From Streptococcus suis (GTDB lineage: Bacteria; Bacillota; Bacilli; Lactobacillales; Streptococcaceae), in NCBI RefSeq assembly GCF_017601095.1, contig NZ_JAGFUX010000002.1:124001-188000 (forward strand): 64,000 nucleotides of DNA, written 5' to 3'. The first letter of the stretch is position 1, and each line of letters opens with the position of its first letter. The position numbers were made by a program, and so were the translations under genes. Positions 18,134-27,510 of this stretch are shown here, piece after piece. The notes under the pieces are model-generated. The model searched no databases and was not told where the DNA came from. It saw only the letters and a program-made list of their open reading frames with translations.

Positions 18134-18152
18134 GTTGCCAAGAGCTGGCAAC
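18134..18152 (-). terminator. Hairpin between the small secreted protein gene and the sortase gene
   Basis: GTTGCCA/TGGCAAC stem with AGAGC loop, flanked by A/T runs (minus strand TTTATTTT). Possibly a partial terminator allowing some read-through into the sortase gene. Confidence 0.65.
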
Positions 18153-18181
18153 CTTATTTATCAGAATGGGTGATGGGCAAC

Positions 18182-18619
18182 TTATTTCGCTACGCTTGTT
18201 TTAGGCAATACTTTTGCAGCTGGTGCTTCAGTTGGAACTTCCACATCCGTTGCAATGCCATATACATAGCCCTTACCATCCTTATCAATCGCACCCTTCA
18301 GGTTCAATGCCTCTTTAGTAGGTGCTGTTGTAGGAACCGCTGTAATCAACACTTCGCCATCCACAACAGTCGCTTCATATTTCAACTCAGCAGTATGATC
18401 TGATGTAGTTGGTGCTTCAGCTGGAACTTGTACATAAACAGACTCACCTGCCGCCAATGACGCTTCAATATCCAAAGTTGGAAGTACTTCAGCTGTAGGC
18501 GCTTCAATAGCGGAATGATTGTTTGGATCGATGGTTGTGCCAGGTTCCAAAGCAAATACAGGACTAGCCAAGACTGTTAAAAGAGCAAGACCAGACAAGG
18601 TAACAAGTGACTTTTTCAT
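18182..18619 (-). CDS. Small secreted protein with C-terminal LPKTS
   Basis: 145 residues. Start at 18619 (AAAGGAG upstream); a frame continues upstream but without a ribosome site and across the promoter. A signal peptide spans about residues 1-23 (cleavage after FA). The mature part carries short, loosely repeated Pro/Thr/Ala-rich modules (VPAEAPTT, VPTTAPTK, VPTEAPAA). It ends VLPKTSVAK: the LPxT part of a sorting signal is there, but the hydrophobic segment and charged tail are missing, and no frame behind the stop supplies them. It is driven by a good promoter with a GGAAACGTTTTC operator just past the start site. Function unknown. Confidence 0.7.
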   Translation of the reverse strand: MKKSLVTLSGLALLTVLASPVFALEPGTTIDPNNHSAIEAPTAEVLPTLDIEASLAAGESVYVQVPAEAPTTSDHTAELKYEATVVDGEVLITAVPTTAPTKEALNLKGAIDKDGKGYVYGIATDVEVPTEAPAAKVLPKTSVAK

Positions 18620-18654
18620 AGTATTCTCCTTTCTTACTAAAGAAAAAAATGATA

Positions 18655-18703
18655 TCGAAAACGTTTCCAACTCTATTATACGGAAAATTATTTCGAAAAT
18701 CAA
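18655..18703 (-). promoter_or_regulatory. Promoter of the small secreted protein, with cre/LacI-type operator
   Basis: TTGATT (18698-18703), 17-nt spacer, TATAAT (18675-18680), then the operator TTGGAAACGTTTTCGA (18655-18670) over the start region, where binding would block transcription. Confidence 0.75.
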
Positions 18704-18733
18704 AAAATTGTATGTTCATATGTGAAATTAAAA

Positions 18734-18760
18734 AACAGCTCCGATTAAATCGAAGCTGTT
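18734..18760 (-). terminator. Terminator of apuA
   Basis: AACAGCT...AGCTGTT stem of 11-12 bp with one wobble, T-run on the minus strand, 11 nt past the apuA stop. Confidence 0.8.
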
Positions 18761-18770
18761 GGAGGAAATC

Positions 18771-21700
18771 CTATTCTTCCCGTTTTTTCTGTTTGAGCAA
18801 GACAGCTGAAGCTGCAAGGCCAGCTAAGCCCAGGTAGATGGCTGCTCCATCAGCCTGCTCACCTGTACTTGGCAGAACAGATGAAGACTGGCTCTCAGCC
18901 TCTGAAACAGGGACACTGGTTGGAAGCGGACTAGCTGCTTGTTCAGAATCAGAAGGTGTTTCCACATGCCCCTCTGGTAAAACAGGAGCTGTTGGAGCCG
19001 TATCCGGAACCAGATCCAAGTGTCCTTCTGGCAAAGCCTCCGCTAAAGGCGCCTCATCTGGGACCCAGGTCACTAGTTCAGACTCCAAGCGAATCACCGT
19101 TGCAGTCAAAGGTGCAAGTACAACTGCATCATCTGTCAATGTCACACCTACCAAATCAGTCAGCGCTGCTATTCCAGCCCGCTTACCATCGACCAGCACT
19201 TGACCCTTCAGCAATTCTTTGTAACTATCTGAAAGAACAAAGCTGCGCTCCTTGTTATCTGCGTTAACAAAGACAGCATAGCGGTCCCCATTGCTTGCAA
19301 TGGTTTGATAGGCAATGACCACATCATTTTTGGCAATGCCATTTTGACCTGGAATTGAAATCAAGCTAACCTTCTGCTCAACTTCTTCTTTTGTTCCCAA
19401 ACGGAAGGCATCTGTAGATTTGCGCAGGGCAATCAATCCTTTTGTAAAGGCCTGAGTACGGGTATTCTCTTGATAGAGCGCCTCATCTGTCGCTTTGGTC
19501 CAGTCAAACTTGTTGACCGCATCCGATGAATCGTAAGAATCATGAATGTAGTATGGATAGTCAAATGGCGTTCCATCTGCATTGGTCAACAAATGCGCCT
19601 TGTTTGGTACCTTGTCCTCTGTAACTGGCTCCTTGTAATCAGGATGGCGGAACTGTTTGGTCCGTCCATACTCCTGACCAGAATGGATAAACGGTGTTCC
19701 TTGAGCAGTCAAGACTAGCAAGTTACCCAAGCGTTGACGTTGGTGAATTTCAGTATAGTTTTCAGCGATTGATGGATCCTTCTTGATGGACTGAGCGATA
19801 ATATCAAAGAGGGTCAAGTTATCATGCGCAGCAATATACTGGATCACATCGCCTGGATCATCTGCCAAGAAGTTGCCTGGTTGTGCCTTGATGTTATTGA
19901 AGACAGACTCAACACTCTTAGCACCGCCTGTGATAAAGGCTGGCTGACCTTCGTTTGGATAACCAGATTTAAGTGTGTTACGAATCTCATCTGAGAATAC
20001 CGCAACCGTATCTGTTGAACTCATCCAGTCTTGGTCCGCTGGCTGAACAGGCTGATTGGCATCACCTGTAAAGGTTCTCCATCCTTCACCAAGCATAATA
20101 ATGTTTGGATTGAGTTTTTGAGCTTCAGTAAAGGCCAGCTCAATTGCTTCGGCATCATGGTCCCCCATCATATCGAAACGGAAACCATCTACCTTAAACT
20201 CATCCACAAGATACTTGATGGAATCAACTAAGACACGACGGCTCATGTAGTGAGTGGTTCCCAGACGACCACCACCAAAGCTTGATTTAGCCGTACCATC
20301 AGCCTCCATGAAGTGATAATAGTTTGGCTCCAAATCTTCAAACAAGAAGGTCTTAGAAGTGTGGTTATAGACCACATCCAAAATCACACCCATGCCTTGT
20401 TTGTGAATTTCATTGACCAGATTTTTGAACTCTTCAATGCGTTTCATTGGATCGGTCGGATCTGTAGAATACATACCTGTAAAGGCAAAGTAGCTCTGTG
20501 GATCATAGCCCCAGTTGTAGTTGCTGTTGCTAGAAGCGTACTCGCTCATCCGCTCTGCATTTTTCAATTCATTGACATAATAGTAGCTCATAACTGGGAG
20601 CAGCTGAATATGGGTCACACCCAAGTCCTTAAGGTAGCTGAGTCGCTCTGCAAAGGCCGCAAAGGTACCGAACTGAGCTGTCAATTCATCAGAAATAGCA
20701 GGATCTGATGTGAAGTCACGAACATGTGCTTCATAGATAATAGCATCTTCACGCTGATTGAAGTTAGGAATTGTGGCATAGTCCAAACCACTTGGACCAA
20801 CTTCTGATGGATCCACAATCGCAGCTTTTGCAATCCGATAAGATGGATCTGTATCTGCCAAATCACTATTCCACTCAGCTAAAGACTTAGCATATGGGTC
20901 CAAGACCAGAACAGCTTGATCCCCACGAGTGATTTCATAATGGTAGTAGTAACCACGATAGTCCGCGATACCAAGACCTGATTGACTGTTCAATTCGAGG
21001 TCCCATTGTCCCTTATCTCCCTTGATCATAGCCAATTTACCGACCACCTTAGACTGGTCATCCTTATCATAAAGAACAACTGCTACACTGTCTGCGCTTG
21101 GAGACCAGAGAGTCATATCAACGACACTACCAGCCTGATGCACACGTGCACCAAGCTCTCCACCATAAGCATAGAGCTCATCCTTCAATTGCCAGCTCAT
21201 AGTTGTTGTGAAACTATCATTGCCATATTTGAGGGTATAGCCCGCATTTTCTTGGTTGAAATCCCCGAGGACTCGCACCTTGTTGCTTGTAGCATCCAAG
21301 ACAAGGTCCGTCACAGCAACTGTCTGACCATTCTTATCTGTTACAGACAATTTCTCCAAGATGCTATCCTTATCAGCACCTTCCAGCCTTGTAAAGGCTG
21401 CTTCTAGAGCTGTTAGGCTAACATGAGAAACACCTGTCACACGGACATTATTGACAAAATAAGGGTTGGTGTAAATAGTCGCATCATCATCCTTGAGGAA
21501 GATTTGTGTCTGATTTTTCAAATCTGTAAAGCTATAATCTTTCTGTTGAATCTTCACATCATCTCCTGACTTGCTTTCATCCAATAGCAAAAAGCCAATG
21601 GAACTTGGTAAATCTGTCAATTTGACATCGATATAGGCACCATATTTACCTTGGTTTTCAAAATCAATACCATTTGGCCAGTCACCCAAGGTAAGGTCAG

Positions 21701-24700
21701 TCACATCTCCCCAGATCCAGAGACCTTTTTGATCATAATTGCCATCGGTACGGAAGTAATTGATACGGATGTAGCCTTCTTTAAGCGGTTGATAGAGGCT
21801 GAGTTGATAGTTTTCATCAAACCAAGCTTCATTCATCTTGGTGCTAATCCGTTCAATGGTCTTGTCACCTGTGATGTTCTCACCAGAAGTGTTATTAATC
21901 AACAGACTAATCTTGCTAGCTGTTTCATCTTTCATCTTGACATCAAGATAATAGCCATAGTCATCCTGTTTAGCCGTGCTGAAATTGGTTGCACCCGTTG
22001 GCCAAGCACCAAGATCTGACGATGGTTTTTCGACATCATCCCATGTCCATAAACCTAGGCTAGCTACATTATCAGATGGTAGAGTTTTAAAGTGAACACG
22101 GAAGTAACCTGCTTCAATTGGTTCTTCAGTTGCTCCTTGCACACTTGCATTGACGATGTCACCTGCTTCTGTCTGAAGGAGCATGGTGCCACCTTGACCG
22201 ATTGTTGGCAGTTCGACTTGAACAACCCATTTACCATCTTTCTCGATAGCTTGGTACGTTTTTCCTGTGTAGGCATCTGTGACAACCACATCTTTACCAG
22301 ATACTTCAAGCGCCATTTCCTTGTTCTCGGTATTGGTTGAGAAGACAAGATAGGCTACTTGATCTTGGTAACCGCGTTTGCTGATAAGCCAACCTTGGCT
22401 ATCATTTCCAGCAAGTGTGCTTGTATCACCACGTGAGAGTAGTGTTGAATTGGCATTACGGAAAGCCAATAATTTCTGATAGTGGTCTGTGATGTCGCTA
22501 GTCTCTACCTTACTCCAATCGAAATCGTATCGGTTGTCATAAACTGGCCAGTTGTTTTGTCCAGATTGACCCACTTCTTCACCGTAGTAGATGACTGGCT
22601 GACCTTTAGCAGTAATCAAGAGACTAGCAGCCAATTTCAGTTTGTCCAGATTGCCTTCTTTTTCTGCGCCACCGAGACTGTAGAGGAAGCCATCTTCGTC
22701 ATGACTGCCCAAGAATTGACCTAGAGAAGCTGCACTAGTCAGAACCTTGCTACGTTCTTCCAGCTCTTTTCCAGCTGCTTTTAGTTGACCATTGACCAGA
22801 TATTTGGCAATATCCTTGAAGCCAAAGTCCAACAAGCTGTCCATAGTACCGATACCCAAGTCACCCTTGGTATCCTTATAATTCGCTCCCCAAGTTTCCC
22901 CAATCAAGTGGAAGTCAGGGTCTCTATCCACCAATTCATTTTTGAAATGTTGCCAGGTTGTATCATCAACGTGTTTGACTGTATCGACACGGAAAGCATA
23001 GATAGAGTTGCCCTTGGCAGTTGTTGAGCGTTCCAACCAAGATGCCTGCCAAGCAACCAACTGATTGCGAACAGCTGCTTCTTCTGTCTTGAAGTCTGGT
23101 AATCCAGATAATGAGCCTAATTGGTCATCTCCCTGCTTATCTTCTTCCTTAGTCCGTACCATACCTGCAAAGGTTTCTTCTGTACCATAGCCAGCATGGT
23201 TAAGCACCACGTCAACAACAATGTTTATTCCTTTTTCTGCCGCGGCATCAATCAATTCGTGGAAGTCGGCTAAACTTCCCAAATGCGGATTAAGTTTCTC
23301 AAAATTGGATGCCCAATAACCATGGTAAGCATAGTACTCTCCATCTGTTTCGCTACCAACATTCTGTGGAATATTTTCCACAATCGGAGTCAACCAGATA
23401 GAGTCCACACCCAGTTCTTTCAAGTAGTCCAGCTTGGCTGTCACTCCTTTGAAGTCACCGCCTTGGTAAAGACCGCGTGGGTTGGAGACCGTTCCTTCCA
23501 CTAGCTTGTCATTGCTGGTGTCTCCATTATAGAAACGGTCTGTCATCATGAAGTAGATGACTTGCTCGTCCCAGTCTTTTTCACCATCTGCCTTGATACG
23601 CTCTGTAATGGTCACATCCAATTTTGTTTCGTAGTAACCGTTGTCCTTGTCATAGACCTTTACAGGAAGACTATATATCCCTGGCGCTGTGTCAGAAGTT
23701 GCCTTAATCGTTACACGATTGAGCTCAGTAGAGATTGGCACAAGGCCTCCACCGATGGCACTTGTATCGACTTCCATTTTAACAATCTCAGCATTTTCAG
23801 GGTTAGTGACAGTTACAGATACCAAGCCACTTTCATTGTAGTTGAATGGTGCTTTGCTACTTGCCTCAAGGGTCACATTTTTTGTACCCGGAGTCGCTTT
23901 GCTGGTATCAAGTTCTACTTTCTCTTCGATAAAATATGGATTTGTATAGACTTTGTCGTCACCATTGCGAAGGAAAATTTGGCTATGTCGTTTACGATCT
24001 GCAAAAGCTAAATCAATCGATTTATTGCCAGCAAGATCTGGATTATTCTGATTGATTAGTAGAAATCCAAGCTTAGAATCTAAACCATTCGAGAGGGGAA
24101 TGTCAACATAGGCGCCATATTTGCCAAGTTTAAAATCAACAGCACCTGTTGGCCAGCCATCACTCGCTTCAGTCGTATCGCCCCAAGTCCAAACGCCCCA
24201 ACCTTCATAATTGTTGTCTTCACGTGTGTAATTGATGCGGAGAACATTTTCATCTTTGAGTGGCTCATAGCTAGACACGCTGTAGTCACTAGCGATCCAG
24301 GCTTCATTCTGCTCAGGGACCAGTAGCTCCACTTTTTGGTCCGTTTCTGTTATTTTTCCCCCATTCTTGAGAACCAGATAGCCAATCGTTCCAGGTGTCT
24401 CAGATTTTTTAATATCAACGTAATGGCCGTAGTCATCTACCTGACTGCTTGAAAAATTCGCTGTATCCGTTGGCCATTGATTACCATCGGACGGCTCTGC
24501 CACTCCTCCCCAAGTCCACAGTCCTTGGCTTTCTGGTGCTGTTTCATCTACATTTTCAAAGTGCAGACGAATGCTACCTTCTTCGATAGGGGTTTCTGCT
24601 GAAGAAGTATTTTCTTCTGTAGCTGTTACAGGCTCAACTGACTCAGTTGCTGTCGGAAGAACTGCTTCTTCTGAAACAGCTGGCTGGCTTACCCCTTCTT

Positions 24701-24932
24701 CAACAGCTAAGGGGCTAATAGATGAAGCCGTATCAAGACTGTCTCCTGCCTGATTAGCTTCTGTCGCTCCTGTATCTGTTGCTGCCACCGTGGTTGTGTC
24801 CAACTCATTTGCTTCTACCTGATAGGCTGGTCCTGCAAAAAAGAGACTGCTCGCAATACCGATGGATGCAACGCCAACGGACAAGGTGCGAATGCCAAAA
24901 TGGAGGCGTTTTTCTCCCATTTTCTGTTTCAT
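18771..24932 (-). CDS. apuA: Cell-wall-anchored amylopullulanase, two GH13 domains
   Basis: 2053 residues. Order: signal peptide with a YSIRK-like motif (FGIRTLSVGVASIGIASS, about 13-30); Thr/Glu-rich spacer; two CBM41-type starch-binding modules (about 120-345, with LWTWGG and VWTWGD); alpha-amylase GH13 domain (about 455-870) with catalytic Asp in FRVDTVKH (about 650), Glu in GETWG (about 680) and Asp in SHDEDG (about 744); two more CBM41 modules (about 960-1160); CBM48-like domain and pullulanase GH13 domain (about 1250-1850) with YNWGYDP (about 1475), FRFDMMGDHD (about 1584), GEGWR (about 1615) and AHDNLTL (about 1700); repeat linker; LPSTG, hydrophobic tail, KKREE. It degrades starch, glycogen and pullulan outside the cell. 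The next gene upstream is a LacI-family regulator; the promoter carries a cre-like site. Confidence 0.97.
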   Translation of the reverse strand: MKQKMGEKRLHFGIRTLSVGVASIGIASSLFFAGPAYQVEANELDTTTVAATDTGATEANQAGDSLDTASSISPLAVEEGVSQPAVSEEAVLPTATESVEPVTATEENTSSAETPIEEGSIRLHFENVDETAPESQGLWTWGGVAEPSDGNQWPTDTANFSSSQVDDYGHYVDIKKSETPGTIGYLVLKNGGKITETDQKVELLVPEQNEAWIASDYSVSSYEPLKDENVLRINYTREDNNYEGWGVWTWGDTTEASDGWPTGAVDFKLGKYGAYVDIPLSNGLDSKLGFLLINQNNPDLAGNKSIDLAFADRKRHSQIFLRNGDDKVYTNPYFIEEKVELDTSKATPGTKNVTLEASSKAPFNYNESGLVSVTVTNPENAEIVKMEVDTSAIGGGLVPISTELNRVTIKATSDTAPGIYSLPVKVYDKDNGYYETKLDVTITERIKADGEKDWDEQVIYFMMTDRFYNGDTSNDKLVEGTVSNPRGLYQGGDFKGVTAKLDYLKELGVDSIWLTPIVENIPQNVGSETDGEYYAYHGYWASNFEKLNPHLGSLADFHELIDAAAEKGINIVVDVVLNHAGYGTEETFAGMVRTKEEDKQGDDQLGSLSGLPDFKTEEAAVRNQLVAWQASWLERSTTAKGNSIYAFRVDTVKHVDDTTWQHFKNELVDRDPDFHLIGETWGANYKDTKGDLGIGTMDSLLDFGFKDIAKYLVNGQLKAAGKELEERSKVLTSAASLGQFLGSHDEDGFLYSLGGAEKEGNLDKLKLAASLLITAKGQPVIYYGEEVGQSGQNNWPVYDNRYDFDWSKVETSDITDHYQKLLAFRNANSTLLSRGDTSTLAGNDSQGWLISKRGYQDQVAYLVFSTNTENKEMALEVSGKDVVVTDAYTGKTYQAIEKDGKWVVQVELPTIGQGGTMLLQTEAGDIVNASVQGATEEPIEAGYFRVHFKTLPSDNVASLGLWTWDDVEKPSSDLGAWPTGATNFSTAKQDDYGYYLDVKMKDETASKISLLINNTSGENITGDKTIERISTKMNEAWFDENYQLSLYQPLKEGYIRINYFRTDGNYDQKGLWIWGDVTDLTLGDWPNGIDFENQGKYGAYIDVKLTDLPSSIGFLLLDESKSGDDVKIQQKDYSFTDLKNQTQIFLKDDDATIYTNPYFVNNVRVTGVSHVSLTALEAAFTRLEGADKDSILEKLSVTDKNGQTVAVTDLVLDATSNKVRVLGDFNQENAGYTLKYGNDSFTTTMSWQLKDELYAYGGELGARVHQAGSVVDMTLWSPSADSVAVVLYDKDDQSKVVGKLAMIKGDKGQWDLELNSQSGLGIADYRGYYYHYEITRGDQAVLVLDPYAKSLAEWNSDLADTDPSYRIAKAAIVDPSEVGPSGLDYATIPNFNQREDAIIYEAHVRDFTSDPAISDELTAQFGTFAAFAERLSYLKDLGVTHIQLLPVMSYYYVNELKNAERMSEYASSNSNYNWGYDPQSYFAFTGMYSTDPTDPMKRIEEFKNLVNEIHKQGMGVILDVVYNHTSKTFLFEDLEPNYYHFMEADGTAKSSFGGGRLGTTHYMSRRVLVDSIKYLVDEFKVDGFRFDMMGDHDAEAIELAFTEAQKLNPNIIMLGEGWRTFTGDANQPVQPADQDWMSSTDTVAVFSDEIRNTLKSGYPNEGQPAFITGGAKSVESVFNNIKAQPGNFLADDPGDVIQYIAAHDNLTLFDIIAQSIKKDPSIAENYTEIHQRQRLGNLLVLTAQGTPFIHSGQEYGRTKQFRHPDYKEPVTEDKVPNKAHLLTNADGTPFDYPYYIHDSYDSSDAVNKFDWTKATDEALYQENTRTQAFTKGLIALRKSTDAFRLGTKEEVEQKVSLISIPGQNGIAKNDVVIAYQTIASNGDRYAVFVNADNKERSFVLSDSYKELLKGQVLVDGKRAGIAALTDLVGVTLTDDAVVLAPLTATVIRLESELVTWVPDEAPLAEALPEGHLDLVPDTAPTAPVLPEGHVETPSDSEQAASPLPTSVPVSEAESQSSSVLPSTGEQADGAAIYLGLAGLAASAVLLKQKKREE

Positions 24933-24953
24933 AGTTTCCTCCCTGTTTATATC

Positions 24954-25021
24954 TTTATACTATATAGTATAAAAGAGAAATTATTTTTTGCAAACGTTTT
25001 CTTAAATGTTACCGATAACAT
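24954..25021 (-). promoter_or_regulatory. apuA promoter with cre-like site and two palindromes
   Basis: A 20-bp perfect palindrome TTTATACTATATAGTATAAA (24954-24973) holds the -10 TATACT. The -35 TTTGCA is 17 nt upstream and overlaps TTGCAAACGTTTTCTT (24988-25003, plus-strand reading), a cre/LacI-type operator. A second inverted repeat ATGTTACCGATAACAT lies at 25006-25021, just upstream. Confidence 0.65.
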
Positions 25022-25034
25022 TTTTACATTAAAA

Positions 25035-25064
25035 AAAGAGAAACCTAAAGCGTGGTTTCTCTTT
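25035..25064 (-). terminator. Terminator of the LacI-family regulator gene
   Basis: 11-bp stem AAAGAGAAACC/GGTTTCTCTTT with a short loop and T-run; it overlaps the regulator's stop codon. Confidence 0.8.
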
Positions 25065-25992
25065 GAATCAATTTGGCTGGGAAAAACAGGGAGGTCGGTT
25101 CATCTTGCTGGCTCTGGATGGCTTGCAAGAGTTGTTCGAGGCAGGCCTGCCCCATTTGACTGAGCGGCTGCTCCATAGTGGTCAAACTAGGTCTAGAAAC
25201 CTTATCTAGGAAAAATCCATCAAAACCAATCACCCCAACCTCCTCAGGAATCCGTTTCCCTCTTGCTTCCAACCCTCGAACCAAGCCCAGGGCAAGGCGG
25301 TCCGACCCACAAATGAAGGCGGTTTTGACATCGCTAGAAAGCTCCAAACCATCCAACAAGGCTTGGCTAACACGGGATCGATTTTCTAACTTGTAGAGCT
25401 GAGGAGAACATCCCAAGTCCTCCATGGCAGCTACATAGCCCGCCTGCCGAGAATGAGCAAAAGACTCTTCCAAATCCAGTCCAACATAGATCAGCTGGTC
25501 ATACCCCTGCTGATGGGCAAACAAACTTGCCTGATAGGTAGCTGCGCGATTATCCGTATCCACGAAGGAGAAACCTGCCTTATTTTCCCCGAAAAGAACC
25601 AAGGGCTTAGTCAGAGAAGCCAGCCATTCATAGTCAGACTGACGGGCTCCCATCACGATATAGCCATCACACTGATCCGACAGGGCCTCCTTTGCCGTTG
25701 CCAGGTGCATGCTGTATTGATTGGTCTGAGCAGCCTGGGCAATTCCTGCCAAAAGCGCAGCATAATAGGGCTCCACCAGCGCCATCTCTTCTAAAATCAT
25801 CACCTGAATAATCCGGGTCCGCTTTTGCGCCAAGGCTTGAGCCTGAATATTGGGACGGTAATTCAAGTCCTTCATCGCCTGTTCGACCAATTCCCTCAAG
25901 GATTGGCTCACTTTTTCTGGATGATTCAATACCCTAGACACCGTCATTTTGGACACATTTGCCCGACGGGCAACTTCTGCAAGACTAACCAT
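25045..25992 (-). CDS. LacI-family transcriptional regulator, probable regulator of apuA
   Basis: About 315 residues: N-terminal HTH (SLAEVARRANVSKMTVSRVL, about 2-21), hinge helix region (about 45-60), then a periplasmic-binding-protein-like sugar domain. Of two ATGs six bases apart I prefer 25992, which leaves 6 nt after AAGGAGG. It is transcribed in the same direction as apuA just downstream, and its own promoter and that of apuA carry the same GCAAACGTTTTC core. Maltose/starch regulators of the MalR type look like this; the effector is inferred, not shown. Confidence 0.85.
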   Translation of the reverse strand: MVSLAEVARRANVSKMTVSRVLNHPEKVSQSLRELVEQAMKDLNYRPNIQAQALAQKRTRIIQVMILEEMALVEPYYAALLAGIAQAAQTNQYSMHLATAKEALSDQCDGYIVMGARQSDYEWLASLTKPLVLFGENKAGFSFVDTDNRAATYQASLFAHQQGYDQLIYVGLDLEESFAHSRQAGYVAAMEDLGCSPQLYKLENRSRVSQALLDGLELSSDVKTAFICGSDRLALGLVRGLEARGKRIPEEVGVIGFDGFFLDKVSRPSLTTMEQPLSQMGQACLEQLLQAIQSQQDEPTSLFFPAKLIQRETTL

Positions 25993-26016
25993 CCTCATCC
26001 TCCTTGTTCATTTTTA

Positions 26017-26038
26017 CGCAAACGTTTTCTCTATTATA
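26017..26038 (-). promoter_or_regulatory. Autoregulated promoter of the LacI-family gene
   Basis: -10 TATAAT (26033-26038) followed at once by the operator CGCAAACGTTTTC (26017-26029), ideal for repression by the gene's own product or CcpA. Confidence 0.7.
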
Positions 26039-26070
26039 ACCCAAAAAAGACCTGCTGAAAAGTTAAAAAA

Positions 26071-26091
26071 GACCAAGGCTTAACCTTGGTC
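26071..26091 (-). terminator. Terminator of the amino-acid ABC operon
   Basis: GACCAAGG/CCTTGGTC stem with a 5-nt loop, followed by TTTTTT on the minus strand; overlaps the last codons of the ATPase gene. Confidence 0.85.
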
Positions 26092-26832
26092 TGTACTTTC
26101 TTGACGAATCCGTGCCAAGAACTGCTTGGTCCGTTCTTCTTTTGGGTGGTCAAAAATCTGCTCAGGACTGCCGACTTCCACAATCCGACCCTGGTCCATC
26201 AGAATGACCTTATCTGCCACAGCACGCGCAAATCCCATCTCATGCGTTACAACCAGCATGGTCATACCTTCCTTAGCCAATTCCACCATGACTTCCAACA
26301 CTTCTCCGATTAATTCCGGGTCCAAAGCCGAAGTCGGCTCATCAAAGTAAATCACTTCTGGATTGGTAGCAATGGCACGTGCAATACCGACCCGTTGCTG
26401 TTGGCCACCTGAAAGCTGACTTGGATAGGCTTGGTATTTATCTCCCAACCCCACCTTGTCCAAGGCAGAGCGACCGATTCGCAAGGCTTCTTCTTTATTC
26501 ATTTTTCGTCCGACAATCAAGCCTTCCGTGACATTCTCAAGCGCTGTTTTGTTGGCAAAAAGATTATAGTGCTGGAAAACAAAGCCAGTCCGTTTACGAA
26601 TGGCTGCAATAGCTTTCTTTGACATCTTGCCCAAATCATAGCTTTCGCCCCCAAAGGTCAAACGGCCACTATCTGCTTCTTCTAAGAAATTCAAGGACCG
26701 CAAGAGACTGGTTTTCCCAGAGCCAGATGGCCCCAGAATTACTACTACTTGTCCACTTTCAAGCCCCATATTCAAATCATAAATCACCTGCTGTCCCTTG
26801 AAGGACAAATTTAGTTGTTCAACTTGTAGCAT
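26080..26832 (-). CDS. Amino-acid ABC transporter ATP-binding protein (cystine type)
   Basis: 250 residues, cytoplasmic ATPase of a polar-amino-acid importer. Walker [10 protein letters not shown] (about 34-42), Q-loop, signature LSGGQQQR (about 139-146), Walker [13 protein letters not shown] (about 158-169) and switch histidine in VVTHEMG (about 199). Third gene of a binding protein-permease-ATPase operon; 9 nt behind the permease. Confidence 0.94.
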   Translation of the reverse strand: MLQVEQLNLSFKGQQVIYDLNMGLESGQVVVILGPSGSGKTSLLRSLNFLEEADSGRLTFGGESYDLGKMSKKAIAAIRKRTGFVFQHYNLFANKTALENVTEGLIVGRKMNKEEALRIGRSALDKVGLGDKYQAYPSQLSGGQQQRVGIARAIATNPEVIYFDEPTSALDPELIGEVLEVMVELAKEGMTMLVVTHEMGFARAVADKVILMDQGRIVEVGSPEQIFDHPKEERTKQFLARIRQESTDQG

Positions 26833-26841
26833 CTTGTCCTC

Positions 26842-27504
26842 CTAATAGGCAGCTAATTTCTTTTCACCATAAGCCTGCAACTTGGTCAGGATAGTCGAGA
26901 AGAAGAGGTAAATCAAAGCAACTTCACAATAGAGTGCAAAGGGTTCATAGGTCCTCGCTGCAATCTGCTGGGTGGCCATAAACATTTCTAAGACCGTGAT
27001 ATTGGCTGCCAAGGATGTATCTTTCACCAAGCCAATCAAGGTATTGGAAAGAGGGGGAAAGGCGACGCGAAAGGCCTGGGGCAATATAATCCGCCGCATG
27101 GTTTGGCCAAAGCTCAAACCAACTGTATATCCCGCTTCCAACTGTCCCTTGGGCACTGCCTCAATGGAGGCACGAATAGTTTCCGCTGCATAGGCTCCCG
27201 TGTTGATAGAAAAGACCAGAACCGCTGAGGGAAAGGCATCAATTACCAGCCCCAAACTTGGCAAACCATAGAAAATCACATAGAGTTGGACCAAAAGTGG
27301 GGTCCCCCGAATGATCCAAATATAGAACCGTGCCAACTGCTTCAAGATAGGAATCTCAGCAATCTGCACCAAGGCAGTCCCAATTGCAATCAAAAGACCA
27401 ATAGAAAATGACAGAATCGTTAGGGGAATCGTCACCAACAATCCTGGTACAAGAATCTGGACTAATGAGTCCACTAACAACTGCCATAATCTATCTGTCA
27501 TCAT
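26842..27504 (-). CDS. Amino-acid ABC transporter permease (cystine type)
   Basis: 220 residues with about five membrane segments and the EAA loop typical of the HisM/GlnP permease family (EAGYTVGLSFGQTMRRIILPQA, in two parts, about residues 139-160). WIIRGTPLLVQL is a family hallmark. The first of two adjacent ATGs is given; the second (27501) has the better distance to AAGGAG. Confidence 0.93.
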   Translation of the reverse strand: MMTDRLWQLLVDSLVQILVPGLLVTIPLTILSFSIGLLIAIGTALVQIAEIPILKQLARFYIWIIRGTPLLVQLYVIFYGLPSLGLVIDAFPSAVLVFSINTGAYAAETIRASIEAVPKGQLEAGYTVGLSFGQTMRRIILPQAFRVAFPPLSNTLIGLVKDTSLAANITVLEMFMATQQIAARTYEPFALYCEVALIYLFFSTILTKLQAYGEKKLAAY

Positions 27505-27510
27505 TTCTCC

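Noticed and set aside
23562..24011. Long plus-strand open frame inside apuA
   Set aside because: Antisense to the well-supported GH13/CBM coding sequence, no ribosome site, no recognisable protein features.
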